Positions 23,050-35,150 of a stretch of DNA of 64,000 nucleotides are shown piece by piece. Every line of letters begins with the position of its first letter. The first letter of the stretch is position 1. The stretch comes from Siphonodentalium dalli (lineage: Eukaryota; Mollusca; Scaphopoda; Gadilida; Siphonodentaliidae), in assembly GCA_032622095.1 (NCBI GenBank), contig CP136065.1:213072151-213136150 (forward strand). Direction: 5' to 3'. The notes under the pieces were generated by a model. That model worked only from the letters and a program-made list of their open reading frames with translations. It ran no database searches and was not told where the DNA came from. Both the position numbers and the translations under genes were made by a program.

Positions 23050-24935
23050 GTCATGATCATGAATATCATATATAAATTGGCAGCACACAATGTAATTCTT
23101 ATATATGTATTACGTATTATATTGAGCAACTCGTGTTGGCAGAATTATTGACGCTTTTATCAATGATAACGTCATCCCGAATTATAGAGTAAATATTTAC
23201 AATTATGCGTAGGTTCGGACGTTGTACTGAAATAAGTGCACGATATGCCATATACCAAGTCTTCTCTTGGGAGATCGGTTGGGTTGGCTGTTTGGACCAA
23301 GTCATGTCTCGTTACTCCTTATAACGGACTTTACGCCATGAATCGTGGGTCGGAGTACTCTTGATTGTATATCTTCAGATTATGTCAAATGGGCGCTTTG
23401 CGAATATAAACATAAGAGTGCAGCCTTTCCAAAGCACGATTATATAAAGCATGCTTATCCCAGAGGTCCGTTGACTGTCAAAGCAACGAGATTTAAACGG
23501 AAACAAAGCCTTATTTTAAGATCATTTAGATGCATCGCGTTATCAGCAAATGTATGTAAACAATACATTAAACGATCATATCATCACGTTTACCTTTTTC
23601 TATCACGGTAAATGATTTACGTCATTTGGATGATATATGATCAATCGCAGACATACCAGACGATTAATCACATCCAGGGGTTCATGTGAATGCCCGGGTC
23701 CATGTGTAAATGTAGTACGTATTTTCAATGAAAGTCTGTTATAGAAGAAACATGGGACAGGACTCAACCCAAACACAAACAACCCAACCGATGTCCAAAG
23801 CTGTCGTGGACCGATAAGACTTGGTCTAGGTATGTCATTTCGTGTCCAATCTCCCATATTTGATATCAACATATTATATGTCCATGTAACATTATATGAT
23901 GACACCAGGTGCGAATGAAGAGTGTAAGACTGTGCGCATGTGACAGTGAGATAGTTTCCCCTCTCGCCCTTGAAGTATCGTATGCTAATGTATGTCTGTG
24001 ATATTCCGTGTATGTTTTGCTATTCAATAAAAAAATAAAAAAAAATAAAAAAAAGACCTAGGCGCAGGTTTCGCATAAATAGAGGCAAGAACTTCAAGAG
24101 ATTTTCAATAAAGATTTTGTCTTGATTTATCTAACGAAAACAATTGACTTTTACATATCATCTTCATTACATATAGACCTAGAATTTAAATACGGAGGGT
24201 AAAATATGTTGTTTGGCCTTTGAGGCACCAAGAACTTTTCGAAAAAATAATATTTTCACAACAAGCAAATCACCAAATTGTTGATTGTCTTGTCCCAATG
24301 AGACAAGTTGAGCTAAATTTAAAATTTCATAATATAACACCATATCCCTTACATTATAATTCACATTGAAAAATAAAATAGCCACATGTATCTCAATCCA
24401 ATTGATAAAAATCGTTCTCTTCAGTCTTGTCCACTCGACCATAGAGTAATCACCTGGAAATATGCACACTATTACAAATATAGTGGTCAGCTAGGATTTG
24501 TTTATGGACCCTTGACCTAGATCTAATCTCAGACAAACTTGCCATTTCAAGACATGAACATTCTCAAATTCAAATTATTTATGTGTGGTTGTTTATAGAT
24601 AAAAATCATAATGAAATTTCTTTAATCAGGAAACAGGACTAACATGAAGAGAAAGCGGTGCGTCATGTTTTTAAATAGTTTCGTGTTAATATAACTCAAT
24701 ATGCCTTTTGATTCCGGAATTCCGATATTTACAAATGGCTATTTTGTCTTTGGACCAATCATCGCGTTCAAGGTTGTATTTTTTATGACTTCAACTCATC
24801 TTACTGGGACCTATAATGCTCGGAGAAAGGTAATTCAGGTAGTTATCGACCTATTTAGATTCAGGGAACAATTCAAAAGCGAATTGTATTAGGTGTATGT
24901 TGGAGCGCAACCTTCCACTCAGTGGCTTTAAACAA
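23050..24935. other. GPCR intron 1 sequence with no supported gene
   Basis: A tract of A-runs split by T (about 24028-24055) follows ATTCAATAAAAAAAT and resembles a retroposed 3' end. Open frames at 23345-23611, 23603-23905 and 24179-24469 show no domain I recognise. Confidence 0.4.
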
Positions 24936-24939
24936 ATAT

Positions 24940-25225
24940 CCGGTGCCTCGGCTCAATCGGTTAGGGGTATAACTCCAAGCCGTTTCGCCCTCCAGCGCTG
25001 ACGGTAAGGGTTTAAATCCACATGTTTTCATCGCGCACTTGGTCACTCGAAATCGTTATCTATAGTGTAGTTCCCAGATACTCGCTGGTGGCCGGTTGTT
25101 TACCGCGCATGATTGACGAATTTATCAGTGTGCGGATTTCCTCCGCCACTAAAACTGGCAATGTCATGATATGGCCTTAGTTGCTGAAAGTGATATTAAA
25201 CACCAATCAGTCAATTAAATAAATA
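24940..25225 (+). mobile_element. tRNA-derived SINE, copy 1
   Basis: The head reads GGTGCCTCGGCTCAATCGGT (A-box region) and GGGTTTAAATCC (degraded B box). The body contains TCCTCCGCCACTAAAACTGG and CATGATATGGCCTTAGTTGC, and it ends CACCAATCAGTCAATT. The other SINEs here share the body and tail. Confidence 0.78.
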
Positions 25226-25599
25226 TTCATTTTTTAATGTATGGAAAGTGTGCTTATAATTTCCAGCTGATTGATGGTTCTTAACCTTTTTATCTAATTA
25301 AAAAACAATTGCGTCTTTCTGTGACATATAATCAGTGGCTCATAGAAAGTTATATTATATGTATTTAGCGACCTATTTCGATACCGGTGACAATTAAAAA
25401 GCGAATATCGGATATGGCGCCACTCTCAGTTGCCCGGCTACAACAATTTGAACAAGTATAATATAACTATAGCAAACATCAACCGGATGGTTTACAATAA
25501 GTCGGATGAAACAAATGTCTTTTATGAACAGTGCTCACTTGTCTTCGTGGTGTGGAAAAAGTATCAGATGGGTCGATGGACACAAGAAATATATTCGTT

Positions 25600-26640
25600 A
25601 TACCCCGTGTGGGCCCGAGGTAGAATAGGCCTACCGCCCCACTGCGAGGGGTAAGAAATCCCCTAGTGTGGCACCCTGTTTGCCGTGAGTGCATCCCGTG
25701 AGGTGTAGTGTGGGAATCCTGGAGGTACATGCACTAGGACGGCCGTATCACGCGAGACATCGACCTGCGGTTACGGCTTAGCGCATGGTCCTCTTTGGTC
25801 CTACGTCTCTTCAAGACGGGTGGTTGTGTTGACCCGGCTCAATCAATCGTGTAGTCACGCCTCCCCAGTGTTTCAGATTACCTTTCTGCCATCTGCGCTA
25901 TTATATATTTCTGGTGTCTAGACGTGTCTTCTGTTTCGTGTTTATTGTTTCATGTCTGTTCGCATTTCGTCTTCATGACTTAAATGTTTCAATTGTGTAC
26001 TGTTCATGCCTGTCTAACTCGGCCGAAGTAATCGGAATGCTGATATATGCAGTGGCTAAACGGGTCACCGCTTCAGCTATGCACCAGTCTTTAGTCAGAC
26101 CATAATTCGAAGGACAGTCCGAGGCGGCTGCTGGGCTAGATGTCGATAATTTGCTTTTCACATGGCAAATCATAACAAACAGACGTAAGATTGACCACCC
26201 GCCAAGTTCCACTGATGCTGAGGTCTATCCTCATTACTTGGTTCTGACCCAGATGTCAAGAGACCTTCTGTATTTGTGATTGATAAAAAGCCGGACAATT
26301 ACAATTTGTCAACCGATTAGGACTGGGCTACTAAGCGGCTCTCTTTTGTAATTAACATCTATTGCACAAATATCAGTGTTGATTACTCTTCACATGACAT
26401 TGAACAGTATCAGAGCTGTGTTGATAACTCGCGATATAGCTAATTCTTCTGAGTTATATATATTGGCTGAGTTGCAGCAGTCTGTATATTTATAAAGACA
26501 GTTGATCGGCAGAATGTTCCTTTGAATAGTTATGTTTTTGATATTCTGTTTTATATGTGTTTGCACGATGATCATTTTCTTAACGGTTGACACCAATCGA
26601 GCGCTCATTCTCCGACTTGGATGTTTTTTATTTGTACATA
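25600..26640 (+). pseudogene. Jockey/I-like LINE, copy A: 5' UTR and decayed ORF1
   Basis: The first ~500 bp (GTAGAATAGGCCTACCGCCC.. through GCTAAACGGGTCACCGCTTC) match 59705-60199 closely. After CAGTCTTTAGTCAGACCATA (about 26100) the sequence follows the ORF1 of copy B, for example AATTCGAAGGACAGTCCGAGG, CCAAGTTCCACTGATGCT and GCGATATAGCTAATTCTTC. Frames are broken by many stops. Homology to copy B becomes hard to follow after about 26500. There is no insertion at the point where copy B is split, so this copy records the empty site. Confidence 0.75.
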
Positions 26641-26695
26641 ACATGGCCTTGTTACTAAAGCAAGGTTAAACCCAAATCAGTCAGTCAGTGCATGC
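26640..26695 (+). repeat. SINE tail fragment (tentative)
   Basis: ATGGCCTTGTTACTAAAGCA, GTTAAACCCAAATCAGTCAG resembles the SINE tail (ATGGCCTTAGTTGCTGAAAG..) but is diverged and lacks a head. Confidence 0.4.
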
Positions 26696-26964
26696 GCTAT
26701 ACACATGTAGCCTGGAAAACAATCTCGCCCAAGTCATAGAATTTTCCAACTGGTTTAATTTTTTCTTTCGCATAAATGAGACAAATGCTCTTTATTCCTT
26801 GTCTTTGTCATATCAGGAATAACTTAGCAAATAACGCTTTTTAATGTTCCATGCTGAAGAAAATATAGGGACCGTCGTGAACATATACTTAAATACGTCT
26901 TTACGTGGTACATGAGTTATGAGTATGTAGGCTGTGACAGAAGTTCGGAGATAATTAAAATAAC

Positions 26965-27536
26965 CATTCTCGACAGGGGGGGGGTGAACAAATTTCTTCC
27001 GGCACGTATGCCGGGGTGGGTGGTTGATCAAAGCCACCAACAAGCAATTTTTTCCGCAACTAAAAAAAAAAAATCCTGCTTGTTTTTAGTGTTTTGGCAA
27101 TGAGTTGGGCTTCAAAACCACTTTGAATCAGTTTGAATGAGAGAAATAATGTAATTCTAACTGGTAAACTGACTGCAGGCAGTTATCGTGTTGTATTTTG
27201 TTGCAAATTTTGAAATCCAAGATGGCCGCTGGCAGCCATGTTTTTTTGGCCGAATGACCTCAAAATTACTCATTCCTATTTACATGTCCATGTTAACATC
27301 CATGATAAATAGTATGCACAGAAATTCATATACAGCTGTTTACAGTGAATTTCCCCCCGCAAATCTCTGTTTTAGTGTTAAAAGGGGGGGTGGGTGTCAA
27401 AAAATGGTCGGAAAAAACTGCCGAAAACGGAAAAAAATTTGGCGGTGGGGGTGGGTGGGTACAAAAAATGATCGAAATGGAAAAAATGCCATACGTGCCT
27501 GAAATTTTTTTCCGACCCCCCCCCCCCCCCCCCCCC
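26965..27536. repeat. G-rich/C-rich repeat family with 21-C run
   Basis: A module at 26976-27025 has a G-run then CCGGCACGTATGCCGGGGTG. A second at 27385-27536 has GGGGGGGTGGGTGTC, GGTGGGGGTGGGTGGG, GCCATACGTGCCTGAAATTT and then 21 C (27516-27536). The G-rich and C-rich ends could fold back on each other. Several G-tracts are spaced closely enough for G-quadruplex formation. Apparent open frames in this block are products of the homopolymers. Confidence 0.6.
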
Positions 27537-27539
27537 TGT

Positions 27540-28440
27540 TCTCGAGAAAAAAATAATCTTAGTCGAGTGCATTGCTTATTTCAGGGTAAATTAACTAATT
27601 TCAGGCACTAATAGAAATATTGTTTACATATATGAAGCTAGTTGTCTTACACAGTCATCTATTGACGTGTTAAGCTACCAGAATATTTTACTATTTCCAA
27701 ACTTATCGTACTACGGATAAGCAAACCCCGTGGCGGGAGACAGTAAACCCCGATGCAGGCTTCAATCGAGCCCGTAACGGGTTTTACTAGAACAATGGGT
27801 AGTGCCAAGATAAATATTCGGTTATTTCTTACTTAAATTCAGCAAATTTCGCTGGGAATGAAGATTTAGCTTCCTGAGATATCTATATCAATACAACACT
27901 GCAAATTTTATCACAACTTGCTTCAATTTGAAACTAAATGTCCGACATTGCACAATATTTAAATATGGAATGCTTATTCTCACTGTCCATCGGTCATTTT
28001 GTCATCAAATTGAGCCATATTCTCCCGTTGTGAACATTTGTTAGATGTTGGGTTCACCATTCACTATGTGAATCCGGAATTGAGATGATGACAACAAATT
28101 TAAAAACAAAATACCGCGTTAAACAAACTTACCCGTCGCCGGCTATGTTGCCCGCAGCGGTGTTGTACTGGGTATTTGTTCGCAGCGGGGATTATAAGAT
28201 GACCAGCGTCATAAACAACTTCAAGGAATTTATCATGCAAAACCACTACCGATAACAAAAAACTTATTGACCCTCATCAAGACCAAACAAAGAGGACATC
28301 ATAAGTAACATGTATAGAACATTTTGCAAACAAGAAATGACTATAAACCCCCATCTCAGCTCAACCAACGTGCAGTTGTGGTCATCCATGTGAAAACCCA
28401 AACCATTCGTTCTTCAGTTGTCCTTTGTACGCAGACCCTA
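27540..28440. other. GPCR intron 1 sequence with no supported gene
   Basis: No coding signal. TAAACCCCGATGCAGGCTTC and ACGGGTTTTACTAG around 27745-27790 resemble decayed element ends. Confidence 0.4.
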
Positions 28441-29121
28441 GCGGCCGAATTCTGGTCCCTGGTCTAGACCAGGGTTTCGTGTAAACTATAGTCTAGACCA
28501 GGCCGAAACCACGGTGATCACGATGTGTTACCCAACTTCGAGGCGAGTAAGCTGGGATTATTGGTCAGCACTGGTCCGTATTCTCGTCTTTTTGAAACTC
28601 AGGTTTACGTAAACCAAGGTTTGCCTTCTTATTGTCATTCAAGCCTGTGTCGGTCTGTTCATAATTCGAACCATGTGGTAACGTACAAGTTCTGGTAACA
28701 GAAACATGAGTATTTTTTGGAAGCATTTATCTTTATGTTAACCAAATTGTAATTGTGTTATATTTGTATGTCGTGTAGAGTAAAGATTATAATTATATAT
28801 GAACTGGACCAGATTTAATATAATCCACAATTATGTGTGTTATATGTAATAGTCTGCAACTGAGACCTAGTCCCCCCCTGGTCTGAGATTTTTGTATAAA
28901 CCGAGACTTGATCCTGAGACGAGAATAGCGAAGTCTGGTTTCGAGAATATATTTATGGTTCAGAACTCTAATACGGATTATTAGTTTGATTGTAAGCCAG
29001 TCATTCGCACGATGGTGAATAGTTTGAGCAATCACAAGCTGGCTTTTAACTGAACATTAGAAATGATCTAGTGTAACTGTGTTTTATATAATGTCACATA
29101 TCATAACTGTAACAATCATGC

Positions 29122-29307
29122 ATGCGTGTACCCCGGCGATTTGCTGTGGATGAGCATGGGCGACCCGGCATAACAGTGAATGGCACATCGGATTTTCAAT
29201 TTCGTCTTACATCGCATGGGCGGGATGCGGGGCTTTCCCGGCGTATTCATAAAATTGACGTTGGGATGCTTCTTAATGGGGATTACTCGTACCGCCCATT
29301 CACGTAG
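29122..29307 (+). other. Short GC-richer open frame, unrecognised
   Basis: 61 codons (MRVPRRFAVDEHGRPG.. to ..NGDYSYRPFT). It is compositionally unlike its AT-rich surroundings and rich in Arg and Gly. It lies within the TIR element at 28442-30413. It could be a fragment of an element-encoded protein or a captured exon. I do not recognise it. Confidence 0.25.
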
Positions 29308-29364
29308 ATTATTCCAGTATTTTGAACAAGAATAATACTGATGTTTTAAGTAATTTTATTTTAA

Positions 29365-29560
29365 ACGTAAAGCAAACAAAAAAACAGTAAAGACGAAAAA
29401 AAAAATTACAAACAAAAAACAAAACCAGAACAAAAAATTACAAAACCAAAACAAAACAAACAAAAAAACAAAAGAATTTTTTTTTTCTTCAAAACATTAA
29501 AATAAAATGAAAAACAAAACAAAAATAGAAGAACAAAAAATCAAAATATATAAATTTATG
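29365..29560. repeat. A-rich low-complexity tract
   Basis: Mostly (CAAAA)n-like sequence with a few interruptions. Confidence 0.85.
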
Positions 29561-29637
29561 ATTCTTTTATTTAAACGCATTTGCTGAAAAAGAAATACAA
29601 GAATGGAGTTTACTAACTTGTGTCCCTATAAATATCG

Positions 29638-29935
29638 GGCCCCCCGGTGGTGCATTCGGTAGAGTGCCAGGTGCATTACACCGTCACAGGCCGTCCAGCG
29701 CTGACGAAGCTGGTTCGAACCCCGTCATAGGGAGGGTGACCGGAATCGTGTATCTGGGCAAGTTTGTCAGTTGCTTTCCGGGGATCGGTGGTTACTACAC
29801 GCAGTGGGACGATTTCTCGGTGAAATTAAGCCTCTGCGTGGTCTTTCCTCCACCCGTAAAATTGACAACGTCGTGTGTGGCCTAGCGGCTAGATCGATGA
29901 TAAACCCTAACAAACCAAACCAAACCCTAGAAATC
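29638..29935 (+). mobile_element. tRNA-derived SINE, copy 2
   Basis: The head has GGTGGTGCATTCGGTAGAGT and an intact B box, GGTTCGAACCC (about 29712). The shared body GCCGTCCAGCGCTGACG.. is present, and the tail CCTCCACCCGTAAAATTGAC.. ends in (AAACC)n. It is the copy with the best-kept Pol III box. Confidence 0.8.
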
Positions 29936-31097
29936 TGAGAAATTCTTATTTTAACGTAAATTTTGTTAATCGTCCTTGTTCCAATAATGTCTTACCATTT
30001 GGATTATTGGAAATTGGAATGATGGCAACTGAAATGAAGGGCGCAATTTTGTTTAGCCCATTATATGTTTGGGTCGAGATTTAAAAGGGCGGTCTCTGAG
30101 ACTGATTATTCGGTGCATGGGGAGGTGGTATAAACAATGTATATCAACGTATAGGCCATGGGTAGTTCCATCGGCCGTGAAACAAGTTTTTTTTTTACTC
30201 AACTAAAACATTTACTCAAACCGCTGACATCAAAATAGGTTATCATATTGTTCGAGCACCAAGCGTGCCATTGTCCGTCGATACACCATCGTCGTTGATT
30301 GAACAATAATCCGCCTAATCTAAATCGAGACCAGGTGGTTTCGCGAGACCAGGTCCAGACATGGAACACCGTGATTATTAGGGTGGTCTAGACCAGGGAC
30401 CAGAATTCGGCCGAACGTGACCATCGTCTCTGAACAAGATCTCCTGTTTGGCATTCTGCACTACATTGAAACAATACATGCTCGCATTTTGGAGAAAGTC
30501 CATTCATTTATTTTCTCAACTGAACGTTTCTCATAATTCTAACATTTGTATCCTACTCCCCTAACACGAGACCATAGCCACGCCAAACAGCCAGAGCAAC
30601 AGCCACTTTAAACAAATGTTTTAACCTATCTCCAAATACATTTATTAGCAGCTGAATGCCAGAGGAGATGGGCTCTGATAAGTTATGCAACTTGTGCCCT
30701 GATCCTCTGTGCCCACACAACCATCTATGTTTACAATAATATGTACAATGTATATTTACATTGAGCATCACAATAAATATGTTGAGCAAAAGCCAAAGGC
30801 ACCCCAGACATAATACATTAACGTTAGGCTAGCGAAAACTGATCGCTGCATCTCATTTCCCAGATTTGCGTGATTTTCGCATAGATAATGTGTATAATAC
30901 AGTATACAATAGTCTGGTCTTTGAAGCATTGGACCTAGAACAAGCTGTTTTTATGTCATTTTGTCGGGCAGAATGTAGGGAACAACATATCCAAAATCCG
31001 CTAAAATCCGCTTTGGGGAAAATTCTCTATTCAAGATGGCCGCCCATACCTGGTTTTTTTTTATACGTAACTGGTTAGTCGTACACTTCAGGTCCGA

Positions 31098-31443
31098 ATG
31101 GGTTTCATTGTTACTGGGATGATAGCTGATATAATTGGCTAGTTCATGTATATACAATATTCCCCAAATTATTACCTCATTACAAAATAGCCGCCAAAAT
31201 GGCTGGCAAAATCTTTAACATAGAGAGCTGGTCGTTGCAGTTTGAGTAATACGCACGCATTGCATCAGAAATGGGTTTCATTGTTACTGGGATGATAGCT
31301 GATATAATTGGCTAGTTCATGTATATACAATATTCCCCAAATTATTACCTCATTACAAAATAGCCGCCAAAATGGCTGGCAAAATCTTTAACATAGAGAG
31401 CTGGTCGTTGCAGTTTGAGTAATACGCACGCATTGCATCAGAA
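31098..31443. repeat. Exact 173-bp tandem duplication
   Basis: ATGGGTTTCATTGTTACTGG starts at 31098 and again at 31271. I see no difference between the two copies, so the duplication is recent. Confidence 0.92.
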
Positions 31444-31677
31444 ATTAACTTTTTTTGTTGACGTGTGTCTTCTTTGTCATTATTATATGAACAAAACATA
31501 ATATGTATACGTTCGTTACCCCCACACACTGGGTTCAGTTATCGTCATTATCGTGATAGATAATTTCCTCAGATTATTACAACCAAGACCGCGACAGTCA
31601 CCACATGCCACAACACATTTAGACCAGTTTTCACACAAGTACATGCGTTGGTCCCACATGGATTCATTGAGGAAAGT

Positions 31678-32637
31678 TTACTTGCATCGTACCAATTTCA
31701 AGAGTTCTGATGGCGCTGCGTCCAAGTCTGTCATTATTGGGACAAGCTCCGAGTTGTCTGTTTTCCAGCCCCAACTTTCAGGTTCTAACGCGTCATTGTT
31801 GAGCTTTTTCCAAATGACAACTTGTAGATGGATTCGCAAGCTATGAAAATAAGCTGCACATTCTCTTGGTGGGAGTTTCTGTGGATCCAGTTGGGTCTTA
31901 ATGGAAGATACCATCTCCATATATTTAGCAAATCGCAATTTATTAAGGGATTCTCCTTTCTTTCAACGATACATCGCAACAAATAGTTCTATACCAGCAC
32001 GACCAACCTCATCGTGAGTGGAATTTTCCTCGCCAATGCAATGTGATATTCTTTGAATATCTGGCAGCTCACATTTCTTAAGGAGACTAGTTTTGCCATG
32101 ACCATATGTTGCATATGTCGTGTCGCACCCAATCCATGCATGTATGAGTAGAATATGTGTAGTTTTTATTTCACCAGCGTTGTCAACAAGGTCTCTAATT
32201 CTCCACGTAGTCGTTTTGCGGGCTTCAGATTGAAAGAAAATATGTGCCATATCTGTCGACCAATGGTGCATCAATAAGATGACGAGATCAGTGTCATCTG
32301 CTACCACCACAGCATTGCCTTTTTTATGAGACGCCAAACCAATTGCAGTTGCAACAATTAAGGTGTCTGCATCTCCTGAACTCTTATGGACAGTATGACC
32401 ATCATCATAGTTGAAATACTTCGCCATATCATCGTCTCGTTGAACAACAGTTGTTACGCGTGAAAACAAAATCGTTGGGTCAAATTGCATCCTCTGGTTA
32501 TCAACCTTGATGCCTGGATAGAGGCTGTCTAGAGACACAATATTATCACTCCTCTTGATGGATGCTATTTTGACACTTGCCGAGTCATGTTTGTGTTGGA
32601 TTGCAGCTCCGATGTTTTCTACAGCGGCACAATTCAC
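31678..32637 (-). pseudogene. Nuclease-like core of the decayed mobile gene
   Basis: The best-kept 3' segment, 224 codons to a TGA at 31963, then in the same frame to 31678. It shows three acidic clusters in the order and spacing of FEN1/XPG/PIN-fold nucleases: SGDADTLIVATA (D89, D91), VVVADDTDLVILLM (D114, D115, D117) and IGCDTTYATYGHGKTSLLKK (D172). In FEN1 the matching elements are the Asp/Glu pair, the DMD-type motif and GSDY followed by the helix-hairpin-helix. The GHGKTSLL stretch sits where that hairpin would be. After the TGA, LNKLRFAKYMEMVSS and LPPRECAAYFHSLRIHLQ continue to LVRCK and a TAA, then the Cys cluster. The fold assignment is my inference from motif order. Confidence 0.6.
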
Positions 32638-32703
32638 CGAATCATTTGACAGGTAGAGTGGGGGAGGGGGAAAGAGTGATTGAGTGAGTAACCATTCAGC
32701 TTA

Positions 32704-33088
32704 TTAACCCTTTAACCAACAAACCGGCCAAATAAAGCTTCAACAGCCTAAAATATCTTCGGTATGTCTCAATAGAACCATACAAATATGGATATCATTG
32801 GAACCGGCTCCTTGACCACATTGTGATAGTTACAGTTATGCCCTGTGCCAATGCATTCTCTTATATATGCGAGTCGACCATAGGTCGCCTCGCACATATA
32901 AGAGAATGCATTGGCCTAAACAAAATCTTTTTTTAACACTTTTTACCATTTTTTCTTACATTCTTTAACAATTTTATTATTTTTAATGTGTTAAGCCAAT
33001 GCATTCTCTTATATATGCGAGGCGACCTATGGTCGACTCGCATATATAAGAGAATGCATTGGCACAGGGCCGTTCTGTTGGGTAAAGA
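32704..33088 (+). mobile_element. piggyBac-like MITE, copy 3, inside the decayed gene
   Basis: Left end TTAACCCTTTAACCAACA. The right end GTTCTGTTGGGTAAAGAA has lost the final TTAA. It contains the CGGCCAAATAAAGC segment and two hairpin modules separated by a T-rich spacer. A further hairpin module without termini is at about 33250-33330 (GTGCCAATGCATTCTCTTAT .. AGAGAATGCATTGGCC). Confidence 0.82.
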
Positions 33089-34043
33089 ATCATCGTCCGG
33101 GAAATTCATCCTAATGACAATGAGCGCAGACTATGCTCATTTGGGTAAAATGGCTCATGCTCATCGAACCACTGTTGTATTACGTTCAAATCGTCGAAAT
33201 CGCGTTTACGCCTTCAAGTGCCAGGTCCGATTTTTTGTGTCAACCCGTATACCCTGTGCCAATGCATTCTCTTATATATGCGAGTCGACCATAGGTCGCC
33301 TCGCATATATAAGAGAATGCATTGGCCTAACAATGTTTCATCATTTGTTATTATTTTTTACAATTTTAATAATTTTTTCTTATATTCTACTCTCTTTCAG
33401 TGCCAGACTTATTTTGTAGGTTTAGTGCCAGGGAATCTTACGTTTTTGATGGGCATCAAAATTATTACTATGAATACTTGGTGATAGTTTTGAGTTATAA
33501 CATGCCCCTAAGGTTTCATCCAGTTTGTTTTTAAATTCGCTATAGCATGCTTAAGCATACCCACATCTAAAAACATTCGAATGAACTTGGTAATGTTGAT
33601 GGATTCCACATCCGTCATTGAAAAACCGAAAACACTCGAGTAAACGCACTGATCGCGTCTCTCAATAAGAAGTTCCCAACTCAATGTGCTGTTCGCTGGT
33701 GTTGTGGCTAGTGTTAGTCAACTCTCTCGTTGAGGCATGGATTTGAGCGCAACTATGTATACTGCGTACCCATTGCAGGCGCATAGACTCAGTCAAGTCC
33801 CTACCCCGAGTGAGACCCCCTCGACTCTTGATAGTCATCACAAAGCACTGCTCTATAATCAAGTCGGTAGAAAGCCCCGCCCAATTTATATTGCTCCTTC
33901 TGGGGGCATGGAAACCATGTTCTTGGAATTGCCGATACATTCAGGGATATTCGTCTGGCAATTGTAACATTTTCTGAAGGTATAGCCAGCAACTCTTTGC
34001 ATAATGGATGTGACCCGTTGCCGCAAACAAATTTAGCATCTTG

Positions 34044-35150
34044 CTAGTTGTCATAAGATGGAGGTTCCAATCGCTCATCCTTTCTGCTCGAATGAAGTTT
34101 TTCAGTATTTGAACATATTCCATATATTGCAACCATAAGCCCTGCCGTTTGTGATATTTCTTCAAGGAAAACCTTATACTCATTCAAACACACAGACAAC
34201 TTTGAAAGAATTGGAGAGCCAACAGCCGCTGATATGGAAAGAGTATTATTCTGGACACCTTCATAAATAGTTCTTAATGACTCAACTTCATCAGCATTTT
34301 TGAGTTTGTTAATGGGATCGGCAGCCGGAAAATATGTAGGCTGGTTACCAGGGATATTCACTGGCATATGATCAACAAGTGGCAACTCCGAAATGTCATC
34401 TCGATTTGGTGGATCGGTATATGTACCGAGTACCAGTATTTGGTCGCTGTCATTGGGGGTAGGTGTTACCTCAGCAAAAAGTTTGTTATGTAGAGCAGCT
34501 TCTACTAATAAATGACCACGAAGTGATCTCGAAATTGCCTTCCCTGACACCATTTGAGTCACCGAATTGGGACCATATATTGTCTCCCAGGCTTTCTCCA
34601 AGCCAGATCCTTTCATAAGTGAGCCGATGCTACCCATAAAGCTCATCATGGTATGAAAACCACCAAGTCTGCAGACTATCTTCATTGATTTGGATATGAT
34701 TATGTCCATAGAGTTGAGCCATAGTGGTTGGTCAAATGTGATGCATGGCGTTAAAATGTCCAACTTACTGGCTTGGTTTTGTATGTACACAAGAGTTGAG
34801 TAAATGCTGTTAACATCATATGGATTCAAATCGATAATAGGCAGAAAGAAAATATCAGATTTGCCTTGAATGTTTTGGTCGCCGCCTGTAAACACATGTT
34901 GCATGCACCCAGACCAATTGGCTCGTGGTTTTATGTGTTCGTGATATAACCAACCGGAATGCCAGAGGAGATCAGAATTGAGATCTAAAGGGAGGGTGTA
35001 TATGGATTGACGTTTAAGGATGGGTTTGTATCTTATGGAATTGAGACCTGTTTCGTCTGGCCCAGTGAACGTCGTGAAAATAACACCTTTAGCTCTCACT
35101 AAACTGTCAACATCCAAACGAGTGCACCTTTCAATCAGTCGTGGCCTCAA
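34044..35150 (-). pseudogene. Central region of the decayed mobile gene
   Basis: An uninterrupted 368-codon frame. It includes CRLGGFHTMMSFMGSIGSLM (about residues 160-179) followed by MVSGKAISRSLRGHLLVEAA, a conserved-looking helical region with no catalytic motif I recognise. It is joined upstream by a one-base shift to the 35380-35147 frame (FLGKYFPGTFTQWVADNVDH) and downstream by another shift to YVQILKNFIRAERMSDWNLH in 34183-33941. It lies upstream of the nuclease core in coding order. It is probably part of the same polypeptide; the role is unknown. Confidence 0.65.

Larger units (their letters stand above)
28442..30413. mobile_element. DNA-transposon-like element with 30-bp perfect TIRs
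   Basis: A perfect 30-base inverted repeat lies at 28442-28471 (CGGCCGAATTCTGGTCCCTG..) and 30384-30413. Both ends also carry extra TCTAGACC / GGTCTAGACC palindromes just inside. The span is 1972 bp. No obvious target duplication flanks it. Inside are a possible nested fold-back with TCCGTATT ends (about 28576-28980), a GC-richer 61-codon frame (29122-29307), an A-rich tract and a SINE. No transposase is recognised. Confidence 0.7.

Noticed and set aside
24940-25020. Functional tRNA gene
   Set aside because: The tRNA-like boxes are part of a SINE head; no cloverleaf with an anticodon arm could be completed.
27188-27611. Gly/Pro-rich open frames
   Set aside because: They come from G- and C-homopolymers in a repeat.
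32988-33484. Open frames with ILLYMR and YKRMHW motifs repeated at several sites (also 5711-6010 and 45385-45669)
   Set aside because: These are translations of the MITE hairpin arms and recur wherever the MITE occurs.
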